This document shows, piece after piece, positions 24,480 to 33,261 of a stretch of DNA of 64,000 bases. This DNA comes from Aeromonas dhakensis. Its GTDB lineage: Bacteria > Pseudomonadota > Gammaproteobacteria > Enterobacterales > Aeromonadaceae. Below the pieces are notes generated by a model. The model was not told the DNA's origin and did not search any database. It saw nothing but the letters and a program-made list of their open reading frames with translations. The position numbers and the translations under genes were made by a program. Numbering within the stretch: the first letter of the stretch is position 1; each line of letters starts with the position of its first letter. The DNA lies in assembly GCF_000820305.1 (NCBI RefSeq), contig NZ_CDBH01000061.1:254797-318796 (forward strand). The letters are read 5' to 3'.

Positions 24480-25718
24480 ATGACAGGTATCAAGATTTCA
24501 GTAGACCGGCTGCAAGTCGGCAATTACGTCTCTCTGCCACTTGGCTGGCGCGAACACCCCTTCCTGTTTTCCAGCTTCAAACTCAAGAACGAAGAGGAGA
24601 TCGAGCTCATTCGCCGACTCGGTCTCAAGCTCGTCACCATCATCCCGGACAAGAGCGACGCCCCGCCCAAGCCGCTGAACCAGGTTCAGGCCCAGCCGCA
24701 GGAGGCGCCAGACACGGCCCAGCGTCAGGCCGAGATGCAGCAGGAGAAGGAGCGCCGCATCGAGCAGTTGCAGCAGTACCGCCGCGACCTGCAGCAGTGC
24801 GAGAAGCAGTTCCAGCAGTCGCTGGCCCAGGTGCGCAACGTGATGGGCAAGATCCAGTCCCGCCCCCTCAACGCCATCGGCGAGGCGCAGGAGCTGATAA
24901 ACGCCATGACCGAGCAGCTGCTGTCGGTGGACGAGATGGTGCTGCACCTGGTCTCCGACAGCGAGGATGGCAACAACCTCTACTTCCACTCCCTCAACGT
25001 CAGCGTGCTCAGCATGCTGCTGGCCAAGGAGTGCAACATGTCGGCCGACGAAATCCGCCGGGTCGGCATGGGGGCCCTGTTCCACGACATCGGCAAGCTG
25101 AAGATCCCGAGCCAGATCCTGCGCAAGACCGAGCCTCTCACCAAACCGGAACGGAACCTGATGGCCCAGCACCCGCGCTACGGGCTGGATCTGCTCAACC
25201 TGGCCAAGGACTTCCCGGCCGAGGCAAAGGGGATAGTGCTGCACCACCACGAATACCTGGACGGCAGCGGGCCGGAGGGGCTCAAGAAGGGGCAGCTCGA
25301 CCCGCTGACCCAGATAGTCTCGCTGATCAACGAATACGATAACCTCTGCCACATGCAGGCCAAGGTGCCCTACTCGGCCCTGAGCGGTCTCTACAAGCAG
25401 CGCAAGGCCCAGTTCAACCCGGACTACCTCGGCATGCTGATCCGGCTGATGGGGATCTACCCGCCGGGCAGCGTGGTGCAGCTCTCCAACGGGCAGGTGG
25501 GGCTGGTGATGTCGGTCAACACCTCTCGCCTGCTCTACCCCTCGGTGCTGGTGTACGATCCGCGCATTCCGCGCCAGGAGGCGGCCATCATCGACCTGCA
25601 GCAGGCCGAGCTCTCCATCGCCAAGGTGATCCATCCCAAGCGACTGCCGCCAGCGGTGTTTGAGTACCTCAACCCGCGCACCCGCATCAGCTACTACTTC
25701 GAACACAACAAGCCCTGA
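24480..25718 (+). CDS. HD-GYP-type phosphodiesterase with DUF3391 N-terminus
   Basis: Candidate cyclic-di-GMP phosphodiesterase of 412 residues. Residues 1-60 match DUF3391 (ISVDRLQVGNYVSLPLGWREHPFLFSSFKL). A Gln-rich coiled coil (80-135) leads to the HD domain with HSLNVSVLSMLLA and GALFHDIGKLKIPSQIL. The second motif reads HHHEYLDGSGPEGLKKG; the canonical form is HHExxDGxGYP, so Tyr-Pro of GYP is not conserved. The C-terminus carries a beta domain (VVQLSNGQVGLVMSV) usual for these proteins. No clear ribosome site precedes ATG 24480; the frame is open 60 bases further upstream. Divergent from metA. Confidence 0.87.
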   Translation: MTGIKISVDRLQVGNYVSLPLGWREHPFLFSSFKLKNEEEIELIRRLGLKLVTIIPDKSDAPPKPLNQVQAQPQEAPDTAQRQAEMQQEKERRIEQLQQYRRDLQQCEKQFQQSLAQVRNVMGKIQSRPLNAIGEAQELINAMTEQLLSVDEMVLHLVSDSEDGNNLYFHSLNVSVLSMLLAKECNMSADEIRRVGMGALFHDIGKLKIPSQILRKTEPLTKPERNLMAQHPRYGLDLLNLAKDFPAEAKGIVLHHHEYLDGSGPEGLKKGQLDPLTQIVSLINEYDNLCHMQAKVPYSALSGLYKQRKAQFNPDYLGMLIRLMGIYPPGSVVQLSNGQVGLVMSVNTSRLLYPSVLVYDPRIPRQEAAIIDLQQAELSIAKVIHPKRLPPAVFEYLNPRTRISYYFEHNKP

Positions 25719-25776
25719 TTGACCCGGCCACCTAGGTGGCCACCCCAACCCCACCGCCAGCCCCGAGGAGCCCTTC

Positions 25777-26922
25777 ATGCGCATCGAAATCATCAGCACC
25801 GGCGACGAGATAGTGACGGGCCTGGTGGTGGACACCAACGCCGCCTGGCTCAGCGCCCTCCTGCTGGAGCAGGGCTGGCAGGTGCGCCGCCGCGTCACCG
25901 TGGGGGACAACCTCAAGGACTTGAAGGTTGTGCTGCAAGAGAGTGCCGCCCGCGCCGAGGTGGTGCTGGTGTGCGGCGGGCTCGGCCCCACCGCCGACGA
26001 CCTCACCGCCCAGGCGGCGGCCGAGGCCTTCGACCAGCCGCTCACCCTCTTCCCGGACTGGCTCGCCACTATCGAAGCGCGCTACGCCAGCCGCGGCCGA
26101 CCCATGCCCGCCAGCAACGCCAAGCAGGCCTGGCTGCCGCAGGGGTGCGAGCCCCTCGACAACCCGGTGGGCACAGCCTGTGGCTTCCTGGTGCAGGCGG
26201 GCCCGAGCCGGCTCTTCTTCACCCCGGGCGTGCCGTTCGAGTTCAAGCAGATGGTGCGCGAACAGATCTTGCCGCGCCTCAAGGCGATGGCCGGCGCAGA
26301 GAGTGACACCGAGCTGCGCCGCTTCTACACGTTTGGCGTCTCGGAGTCGGCCCTCAGCGACATGCTGGATGCCGCCCCCTGGCCCGCCGGCATCGAGCTC
26401 GGCTACCGCTCCTCCATGCCCCTCATCGAGCTCAAGCTCATCGGCCACGGAGCCTCGGCGGCGGACATGGACGCCGCCGAGGCACGGCTGCTAACGGCCA
26501 TCGAGCCCTGGCTGGTGGGACGGGGAGACGAGGAGCCGGCGCGGCAGATCCTGGATCTGTTGGGAGAGAGACCGCTGACGCTGCTGGAGGGGGAGAGCCG
26601 GGGCGCCCTGCTGGCCATGTGTCACGAGCACCCGGCCCTGGCGGCCGGCTTCAGCCACACCCTGAGCAGTGACCTGATGCAACTGGCGGCGCCTGCGGCC
26701 CCTTTGAGCCTGACCCTGGGCCGGGCAGGCCCGGACGGCGTGCCGCTGCTGCTTTGCGCCGACGGGCAACTGCACGGCCAGACCCTCAAGGTCAGCCACC
26801 CGGATCCCGACAGCGGCCGCCGGATCCTCGCCTTCGCCGCCCTCGACATGCTGCGCCGCCACCTGCTGGGGCTGCCGGTGCTCGGCGACTACCGCACCCT
26901 GACCCGCACCGCCAGCCGTTAA
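25777..26922 (+). CDS. yfaY: YfaY/CinA-like protein with degenerate C-terminal domain
   Basis: A 381-residue protein. The N-terminal 250 residues are a MoCF/COG1058 domain: IEIISTGDEIVTGLVVDTNAAWLS, VCGGLGPTADDLTAQAAAEA, PVGTACGFLV, FFTPGVPFEFKQMV. This follows E. coli YfaY rather than standard CinA. The C-terminal third is far from the PncC nicotinamide-nucleotide amidase domain, lacking its catalytic SGG-like motif, as in YfaY. Members are linked to NAD repair, but activity of this subgroup is doubtful. GAGGAG precedes the ATG. It ends just before a 7-base tandem repeat. Confidence 0.87.
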   Translation: MRIEIISTGDEIVTGLVVDTNAAWLSALLLEQGWQVRRRVTVGDNLKDLKVVLQESAARAEVVLVCGGLGPTADDLTAQAAAEAFDQPLTLFPDWLATIEARYASRGRPMPASNAKQAWLPQGCEPLDNPVGTACGFLVQAGPSRLFFTPGVPFEFKQMVREQILPRLKAMAGAESDTELRRFYTFGVSESALSDMLDAAPWPAGIELGYRSSMPLIELKLIGHGASAADMDAAEARLLTAIEPWLVGRGDEEPARQILDLLGERPLTLLEGESRGALLAMCHEHPALAAGFSHTLSSDLMQLAAPAAPLSLTLGRAGPDGVPLLLCADGQLHGQTLKVSHPDPDSGRRILAFAALDMLRRHLLGLPVLGDYRTLTRTASR

Positions 26923-26930
26923 CAACCAGT

Positions 26931-26979
26931 AGCCAGCAGCCAGCAGCCAGCAGCCAGCAGCCAGCAGCCAGCAGCCAGG
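26931..26979. repeat. Seven tandem 7-base units, AGCCAGC
   Basis: AGCCAGC is repeated six times exactly, followed by AGCCAGG, in the 77-base gap between the convergent yfaY and ABC permease genes. It is non-coding. Such short perfect arrays usually vary in copy number between strains by slippage. Confidence 0.9.
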
Positions 26980-26999
26980 CTCTCACCCCTCCCGGGGCA

Positions 27000-28094
27000 T
27001 CAATCCAGACTCTTCTTGAAGCGATGGGCGGCCAGGGTCAGCACCAGCAGGGTGAAGCCCGCCAGCCAGAGCACGTCCGGCAGCAGCTCGGAAAGCTCGC
27101 CGCCGCGCAGCACTATGCCCCGGATCAGCCGCATGAAGTGGGTAGCCGGCAGCACCTCGGCAATCCACTGGGCCGGCAGCGGCATCCCCTCGTAGGGGAA
27201 CATGAAGCCCGACAACAGGATCGAGGGCAGCAGGATGAACACCGTCATCTGCATCGCCTGCAGCTGGGTCTGCGCCAGGGTAGAGATGAGCAGCCCCAGG
27301 GTCAGGCTGGCGGCGATGAACAGCAGGGTCGCCAGCAGCACCTGGCTCAGGGCGCCGTTGATGGGCACCGCGAAGATGAAGTGGCCAAGGCCGAGGATGA
27401 TGGCCACCTGGATCAGCCCCACCCCGATATAGGGCAGGATCTTGCCCAGCATCAGCTCCATCGAGCTGACCGGGGTGGTGATGAGCAGCTCCAGATTGCC
27501 GCGCTCCCGCTCCCGCACTATGGCCGCCGAGGTGAACATGATCATGGTCATGGTGAGGATCACCCCGAGCAGGCCGGGCACTATGTTGACCGCCGAGCGG
27601 CGCGCCGGGTTGAAGTAGAGCACGGTCTCGAAGGTGGGCGGAACCGGCTTGAAGTCGGGTTTCAGATCGGAGAGCGGCATGTTGCGAAGGCCGAGCAGGG
27701 CGCTGGCGATCATGGTGTCCGAGCCATCCACCAGCCACTGGCCCGCCGTCTCGCCGGCGCTGAGCCGACGACTCAGATCGGCGGGCAGCACCAGCACGGC
27801 GCGCACCTCGCCCCGGGTCAGCGCCGCTTCGGCCTGCTGCACCCCGACATATTGCTGCTTGATGTGCACCACCTGGCTCGCTTTCACCGCCTCCACCAGC
27901 AGGCGGCCCGGCACGCTCTGGCTCATGTCGACCAGTCCCACCGGGATCTGGCGCACGTCGGTGTTGATGGCGTAGCCGAACAGCAGCAGCTGGATCAACG
28001 GGATCATCACTACCATGCCAAAGGTCAGTCTGTCTCTGGCCAGCTGGCGCAGTTCTTTCTGGGTAATGGCCCAGAGCCGTCGCAGACTGTTCAT
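27000..28094 (-). CDS. ABC-2 type exporter permease
   Basis: Membrane subunit of an exporter, 364 residues. One N-terminal membrane helix (VVMIPLIQLLLFGYAIN) precedes a large periplasmic loop. Five more helices follow from about residue 170 (NIVPGLLGVILTMTMIMFTSAAIVRERERGNLELLITTPVSSMELMLGKI), which contains the ABC-2 signature around ERERG and TP. It resembles YhhJ/YbhR proteins. ATG 28094 follows AGGAG by 7 bases. Last gene of the HlyD-ATPase-permease operon. Only one permease is present, so a homodimer is expected; the substrate (drug or toxic ion) is unknown. Confidence 0.9.
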   Translation of the reverse strand: MNSLRRLWAITQKELRQLARDRLTFGMVVMIPLIQLLLFGYAINTDVRQIPVGLVDMSQSVPGRLLVEAVKASQVVHIKQQYVGVQQAEAALTRGEVRAVLVLPADLSRRLSAGETAGQWLVDGSDTMIASALLGLRNMPLSDLKPDFKPVPPTFETVLYFNPARRSAVNIVPGLLGVILTMTMIMFTSAAIVRERERGNLELLITTPVSSMELMLGKILPYIGVGLIQVAIILGLGHFIFAVPINGALSQVLLATLLFIAASLTLGLLISTLAQTQLQAMQMTVFILLPSILLSGFMFPYEGMPLPAQWIAEVLPATHFMRLIRGIVLRGGELSELLPDVLWLAGFTLLVLTLAAHRFKKSLD

Positions 28095-28158
28095 CGATTC
28101 GCTCCTGCAGGCTGGCGAAGTACTTGCCGGGTCATGGTCCAGAGCCCTTGCCAGCCGT

Positions 28159-29088
28159 TCATGCCCTTGGCTCCTGACCGGTGCAGCTGACGAACACATC
28201 CTCGAGGCTCGGCCTGACCAGCGCCAGGCTGGCGCCAGCCAGCGCCGGACAGGCCTGCTGCAACCAGTCCACCGGCTCCGCCAGCTCCTTGTCCACCAGC
28301 ACCCGCAGGCGCTGGCCGAGCTGGGCGGCGGAGCGCACCGGCGCCAGCTGCACCAGTTGCTGCTTGAGCAGCCGCAGATCGGCAGCCTGCACCTCCACTA
28401 CCCGGGTGCTCATGGCATCCATCAGCTCCTGTGGCGCCCCCTGGGCCCGCACCCGGCCCGCCTCCATGATGGCCAGCTGGTGGCAGCGTTCCGCCTCGTC
28501 CATGTAGTGGGTGGTGACCAGAATGGTGGTGCCCCCTTCGCTCAGGTCGAACAGCTTCTCCCAGAAATCGCGCCGGTTCTGCGGGTCCACCGCCGAGGTG
28601 GGTTCATCGAGCAGCAGCAGCGCCGGCTGGTGGATCACCGCCGCCGCCAGCGCCAGCCGCTGCTTCTGGCCGCCGCTCATGGCACCGGCCCGCTGCCGCG
28701 CCAGCGGCGCCAGCTCATAGGTGGCAAGCAGCTCGTGCAGGCGGGCGGCCAGCCCGGCGCCGCCCATGCCGTGGATCCGCCCCATGAACTCCAGGTTCTC
28801 CCAGGCGGTCAGCTCGTCATAGAGGGAGAACTTCTGGGTCATGTAGCCGATCCGCCGGCGCAGGGTCTCGGCCTCGCGGGGGATGCTCAGCCCCAGCACC
28901 TCCACCTCCCCCGCCGAGGGGGTGAGCAGGCCGGTCAGCATGCGCAGGGTGGTGGACTTGCCGCAGCCGTTGGGGCCGAGAAAGCCGTGGATCTGCCCCT
29001 TGGGCACGCAGAGATCCAGCCCGTCCACCGCCAGAAACTGGCCGAAACGGCGGCTAACTCCCTCTGCCCGGATCGCCAGCTCACTCAT
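28159..29088 (-). CDS. ABC exporter ATP-binding protein
   Basis: A 309-residue nucleotide-binding subunit. Walker A is GPNGCGKSTT (about 38-47), Q-loop MTQKFSLYDELT, signature AMSGGQKQRLALA, Walker B LLLLDEPTSAVD and the switch His in LVTTHYMDEAERC. The 80-residue C-terminal extension (MSTRVVEVQAADLRLLKQQL) is typical of drug-exporter ATPases such as YbhF. Its ATG overlaps the HlyD stop by 8 bases, so synthesis is coupled. Confidence 0.92.
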   Translation of the reverse strand: MSELAIRAEGVSRRFGQFLAVDGLDLCVPKGQIHGFLGPNGCGKSTTLRMLTGLLTPSAGEVEVLGLSIPREAETLRRRIGYMTQKFSLYDELTAWENLEFMGRIHGMGGAGLAARLHELLATYELAPLARQRAGAMSGGQKQRLALAAAVIHQPALLLLDEPTSAVDPQNRRDFWEKLFDLSEGGTTILVTTHYMDEAERCHQLAIMEAGRVRAQGAPQELMDAMSTRVVEVQAADLRLLKQQLVQLAPVRSAAQLGQRLRVLVDKELAEPVDWLQQACPALAGASLALVRPSLEDVFVSCTGQEPRA

Positions 29089-30046
29089 GGCCGGCCCCTG
29101 CACCGGCAGGCTCGGCCTGCAGCGGCAGACCGCTCGGCAGATCCTGCGCCGTCGCCGGCAGATCGATCTCTGCCAGGTAGACCAGCCGGGCCCGATCCCG
29201 TTCGTTGAGGGCGTAATAGGGGGTAAAGGCCGGCTCTTTCGAGATCCAGCGCAGCCGGCCGGTGAAGGGCTCGGCCACCCCGTCCACTCGCACCAATACA
29301 GGGTTGCCGACGCCATAGCCGGAGAGGGAGGGCTCGGGCACATAGACCCGGGCATAGGGGGCCTGATCTGCCTGGATCGCGGCCAGCACGGCACCGACCG
29401 CCACCCGCTCGCCGAGGTGATAGGGCAGGCTGTCGAGCCGGCCGCTGCGAGTGGCGACGATGGAGAGATCCGCCAGTTCCCGCTCGGCCAGCGCCACCTC
29501 GGCACCGGCGGCCTGCAGGGCGGCGTGCGCCTCGTCGATATCTTCACGCCGCACACCCCGCGTCAGCTTGTCGAGCTGCTGATGTGCGCCATCCTGCTCG
29601 GCCAGGGCGCTGTCGCGCTGGGCGCGGGCCTTGTCGAGATCCGCCGGGCTCACCAGCTTCTGGCGCACCAGCCGGTCTACGCGCTCAAAGTTGCGCTCGC
29701 TCTCCCTGACGGCGGCCTGCGCCTTGTCGAGGCTGGCCCGGGCGGCAGCGATGTCTTCCGGCCGCTCGCCATTGGTCAACCGGGCGAGGGCGGCCCGTGC
29801 CTGGGCCTCCCGCGCCCGCGCCTGGGCCAGCACCGCCTGCTGGCGCCTGTCATCGAGGCGGGCCAGCAGGGTGCCCTCCTGCACCTGGCTGCCCTCCGCT
29901 ACCGGCAGGGCGCGGATGATTTCGCCGGCGGTGGCGGTGAGCAGCACCCGATCTCGCTCCAGAGTGCCGAGGGCGGTGGCGGGGGCCTGCGGCTGGCAGG
30001 CACTGAGCAGGCCCGTCAGGGCCAGAGGCAGCAGACAATGACGCAA
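29081..30046 (-). CDS. HlyD-family periplasmic adaptor, lipoprotein
   Basis: Membrane-fusion subunit linking the ABC exporter to an outer-membrane channel. The 321-residue precursor begins RHCLLPLALTGLLSAC, a lipobox with Cys near residue 16. A half lipoyl domain (TATAGEIIRALPVAEGSQVQEGTLLARLD) follows, then a long Ala/Arg/Gln-rich coiled coil (90-200, QAVLAQARAREAQARAALARL) and the second lipoyl half with the beta-barrel. TTG 30046 was chosen because AAAGGAG lies 8 bases before it and the signal peptide follows at once; an ATG far upstream adds a non-signal leader. First gene of the exporter operon. Confidence 0.88.
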   Translation of the reverse strand: MRHCLLPLALTGLLSACQPQAPATALGTLERDRVLLTATAGEIIRALPVAEGSQVQEGTLLARLDDRRQQAVLAQARAREAQARAALARLTNGERPEDIAAARASLDKAQAAVRESERNFERVDRLVRQKLVSPADLDKARAQRDSALAEQDGAHQQLDKLTRGVRREDIDEAHAALQAAGAEVALAERELADLSIVATRSGRLDSLPYHLGERVAVGAVLAAIQADQAPYARVYVPEPSLSGYGVGNPVLVRVDGVAEPFTGRLRWISKEPAFTPYYALNERDRARLVYLAEIDLPATAQDLPSGLPLQAEPAGAGAGHE

Positions 30047-30304
30047 GGTTGACACTCCTTTCGCGGTGGGCGACGGCCAGTGGTGGCCTGCGGACGGACT
30101 CCCGGTGCCGTCAGCATACTCGCTGTTACTTTTCATTTCCTCGCTCCAGTTCACCCATTTGTGCTTAGCTCATTGACCAAAAAGGAGAAATGTCTGGATA
30201 CTGCAGACCAGCACTATGTTGATGATTAGCATTTTTAACAAGATGCCGATTAACTGGAAACAGGCAGCCATCCCGACAGGGATGCCAGCGAGGGAAGGGA
30301 TCCG

Positions 30305-31975
30305 GTGTTAAGCACAGAGTGGTTACTGTTGTCAGCCGATATGGAATACGCCTGCCTGCGCATCGCGCCGGGGCTGACCAAACCCATCTCGGAAAACGAT
30401 ATCCAGGCCCTGCTGCTGGCCTCCAACTGCCGCCGCTATCAGCCGCTGGCGGAGGGGGTCAAGCAGGCCATCAGCCTGCTCAACACCCTGTTCAATGATC
30501 CTGCCGCCCCCCTGCCCGGCAATCCGGTGCCCATCGCCCAGCGCCACGATGCCAGCGTCCTGCTGCTGGTGGAGAAGGATCGGATGAGCGCCACCGCCCA
30601 GATCACCGCCGACTGGGGCGGAAAATACCTCACCAGCGAACAGCTGGAGCAGGCGATCCAGGCCAGCGAGATCAAGCAGGGGGTACAACCCCAGCTCATC
30701 GCCGCCGCCGTGCTGGCGGCCAAGGAGGCGACGCCAGGCACCCTGCTCAGGTTGCCGGTAGCGCAGGGCAAGGCCGCCGTCAACGGTCAGGACACCCGCT
30801 TCGAGCGGCTGGTGGAGACCCCGGCCGAGCGTATTCTCAAGCCCCAGGAGCTGGATCACGGCCGGGTCGACATGCGCGACCTCGGCACCATGCTCACCGT
30901 CAAGGCCGGCGCCCAGCTGATGCGCCGCCACCCGGCCACCACCGGCGTGCCGGGCTTCACCGTCACCGGCCAGGAGCTGCCCGCCAAACATGGCAAGGAG
31001 AGCCCCATGGTGGCCGGCGAAGGCACCTTCATCTCGCCGGATGACCCCAATCTGCTGCTGGCCAGTCGCCCGGGCCTGCCGCGCCAGGAGAAGAGCGGCA
31101 TGAAGGTGGACGACGTGCTGAGCGTCAAGCAGGTGGATATCCGCCACGGCCACATCATCTTCGAGGGGGCGCTGATCGTGGCGGGAGACGTCACCCCAGG
31201 CATGAAGGTCAAGACCAGCGGCGACGTGGTGATCGGCGGCTTCGTGGAGGGGGGCTACATCGAATCGGGCGGCACCATCACGGTGCGCAACGGCGTCATT
31301 GGCCGCAAGCTGGAGCAGAGCAACGAGTACCTCTGCCACCTCAACGCCCAGGGGGAGATCCACGCCAGCTATGCCCAGTACGCCAAGCTGGAGGCCGGCG
31401 GCGACATCCACGTCCTGACCCAGCTCAGCCACAGCTACAGCCGCAGCGGCCAGGACCTCAAGGTGGGCGACAGCGCCATGCGCAAGGGCCACCTGCTGGG
31501 GGGCATCAGCATCGCCAACCGCCTCATCATGGCGCCGATCCTGGGGGCCTCGGCCCACAACCAGACCCGGTTGCAGATCCTCGGCGGCTACTTCACCCAC
31601 AAGGAGCAGGAGCAGGCGCTGCGCCAGCGCAAGCAGGAGTGCCGGGAGCAGCTGGACAAGCTGCAGGATCTGCTGCTCAAGCTCTTGCAGCTGCCGAGCG
31701 ACAAGCGCAATCCCCAGACCCTGCAGAAGATCAAACTGATCCGGGTCCAGCGCCTCGAGGAGAGCAAGCAGCTCGACGAGCAGCTGGAGGCGGCGCAGGA
31801 AGAGCTGCAGAAACTGATGGCGGAGATGGACATCATCGCCACCCAGCACGCCTTCCCCGGGGTCGAGGTGGAGATGGCCCACCACCACTACCGGGTCGAC
31901 ATAGAGCACGGCCCCATCCACTTCGCCATCCGCGAGGATCAGCTGCAGCTGACCCCTTACGAACCCCACAAGTGA
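30305..31975 (+). CDS. DUF342 (FapA-family) protein
   Basis: A 556-residue cytoplasmic protein. The N-terminal 170 residues are unique; the core (180-430) is the right-handed beta-helix of DUF342/FapA with Gly-rich turns such as GRVDMRDLGTMLTVKAGAQLMRRHP, GALIVAGDVTPGMKVKTSGDVVIGGFVEGGYIES and NGVIGRK. A coiled coil (435-515, QRKQECREQLDKLQDLLLKLLQL) follows. Vibrio FapA links IIA-Glc to flagellar assembly and polar localisation; whether this orthologue does so is not shown. GTG start with AAGGG 6 bases before. Monocistronic. Confidence 0.85.
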   Translation: MLSTEWLLLSADMEYACLRIAPGLTKPISENDIQALLLASNCRRYQPLAEGVKQAISLLNTLFNDPAAPLPGNPVPIAQRHDASVLLLVEKDRMSATAQITADWGGKYLTSEQLEQAIQASEIKQGVQPQLIAAAVLAAKEATPGTLLRLPVAQGKAAVNGQDTRFERLVETPAERILKPQELDHGRVDMRDLGTMLTVKAGAQLMRRHPATTGVPGFTVTGQELPAKHGKESPMVAGEGTFISPDDPNLLLASRPGLPRQEKSGMKVDDVLSVKQVDIRHGHIIFEGALIVAGDVTPGMKVKTSGDVVIGGFVEGGYIESGGTITVRNGVIGRKLEQSNEYLCHLNAQGEIHASYAQYAKLEAGGDIHVLTQLSHSYSRSGQDLKVGDSAMRKGHLLGGISIANRLIMAPILGASAHNQTRLQILGGYFTHKEQEQALRQRKQECREQLDKLQDLLLKLLQLPSDKRNPQTLQKIKLIRVQRLEESKQLDEQLEAAQEELQKLMAEMDIIATQHAFPGVEVEMAHHHYRVDIEHGPIHFAIREDQLQLTPYEPHK

Positions 31976-32089
31976 GCGCCGCCACCCCCGTCGCACACCT
32001 CCGGCCGTGATCCGGACGGTGAATTTCGCTACACTCCCTCTCCCATTGGCCCCATAGTGCGGGCCAGCCAGACTGCAGGATAGTGAGAG

Positions 32090-32899
32090 ATGTACAAGCT
32101 GATCGCATTGGATATGGATGGCACCCTGTTGAACTCTCAGGGCCAGATTTCCCCCCGCACCCATGCGGCCATCGCCGCCGCCCGCGCCAGGGGAGTCACG
32201 GTCGTGCTGGCCTCCGGCCGCCCGCTGGAGGGGATGAGCCGCTATCTGGCCGAGCTCGGCCTCACCGGCCAGGATGACTACGTCATCTGCTACAACGGCG
32301 CCCTGGTGCAGCAGGTTGCCGATCAGCGCATCATCCGCAGCCAGCTGCTCAGCGGCAGCGACGCCAGCGCCATCGCCGCCCTGGCCGACGAGCTGGGCGT
32401 CAACGTGCACGGCTTCTCGGTCAGCCAGGGACTCATCAGCCCCAGGGTCAGCCCCTACACCGAGCACGAATCCCGCCTCATCGACATGCCCATCAAGCTG
32501 CTGGACTTCGCCACCCTGCCCGCCGACGAGCAGATCCTCAAGGTGATGATGATCGATCCCGAGCCGCTGCTCTCCCCCGCCATCGCCAAGCTGCCGGCCG
32601 AGCTCTACCAGCGCTATACCGTGGTGCGCAGCGCCCCCTACTTCCTCGAGTTCATGAACAAGCGGAGCAACAAGGGGACCGGCGTTGCCGCTCTGGCCGA
32701 GCACCTGGGGCTGGATGCCTCCCAGGTCATCGCGGTGGGGGATGCGGGCAACGATCACCACATGATCGAGTACGCCGGGCTGGGGGTGGCCATGGGCAAC
32801 GCCACCGACGACATCAAGGCGCTGGCCCAGCACACCACGGGGCGCAACGATGAAGACGGGGTCGCCCAAGTGATCGAGCATTTCATCTTGAACGCCTGA
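32090..32899 (+). CDS. yidA: Cof-type HAD sugar phosphatase YidA
   Basis: HAD hydrolase (269 residues) dephosphorylating sugar phosphates; E. coli YidA acts on erythrose-4-phosphate and others. Motif I is ALDMDGTLLNS (7-17, nucleophile Asp 9), motif II LASGRP, motif III Lys in KRSNKGTGV and motif IV GDAGNDHHM. The C2B cap occupies 85-200. A weak GTGAGAG precedes the ATG. Followed by a clear terminator. Confidence 0.93.
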   Translation: MYKLIALDMDGTLLNSQGQISPRTHAAIAAARARGVTVVLASGRPLEGMSRYLAELGLTGQDDYVICYNGALVQQVADQRIIRSQLLSGSDASAIAALADELGVNVHGFSVSQGLISPRVSPYTEHESRLIDMPIKLLDFATLPADEQILKVMMIDPEPLLSPAIAKLPAELYQRYTVVRSAPYFLEFMNKRSNKGTGVAALAEHLGLDASQVIAVGDAGNDHHMIEYAGLGVAMGNATDDIKALAQHTTGRNDEDGVAQVIEHFILNA

Positions 32900-32905
32900 G
32901 TCGAC

Positions 32906-32927
32906 AAGGGGCCTGCGGGCCCCTTTT
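32906..32927 (+). terminator. Terminator after yidA
   Basis: AAGGGGCC, TGCG loop, GGCCCCTT then TT, directly after the stop. Confidence 0.8.
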
Positions 32928-33261
32928 GCTGTCCGGGTCTGTCTGGGAAGCGGGGCCACATGTTTAATATATCCACCACGACAATACCCTTCCCTCGCTT
33001 CCCCTTCGCTACAGCCCCCTTTTAATGGGACTCAAGCCAGCCGAGCGCAGAATATATTTAACATTTTGGCATCATTTTGTTTGACATATTGAACGGCCTT
33101 GGCAGACTGGGATCAGGATCCAGGCTGTCGTTGCCCAGGCTGACCGACGATTCTGGTACTGCGGCACGACCCCGATCCCACGACCATGCCTTGAGGCATG
33201 CCCTTGCGCTGGCAAGGGTCTGCCCAAGGCGCAGGACCGCTAAGGACAGCCAAGGTGAATC
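32928..33261 (+). promoter_or_regulatory. Intergenic region with three PuuR-like sites before the puuD-like gene
   Basis: A 334-base AT-rich gap. AGAATATATTTAACA (33049-33063) matches the enteric PuuR site AAAATATAATGAACA at 12 of 15 positions. Reverse-strand TGGATATATTAAACA (32961-32975) matches 10 and TTGACATATTGAACG (33081-33095) matches 9. The last overlaps a TTGACA -35. Three such elements imply putrescine-responsive repression. No other gene was seen in this gap. Confidence 0.55.

Noticed and set aside
26931..26979. Tandem AGCCAGC units as a CRISPR array
   Set aside because: Units are 7 bases with no spacers; this is a simple tandem repeat.
30332..32959. Very long open frame (875 codons) antisense to the DUF342 and yidA genes
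   Set aside because: It is low in complexity (His, Gln, Val, Gly, Leu runs), has no domain or ribosome site and mirrors two well-supported genes; high-GC codon bias creates such frames.
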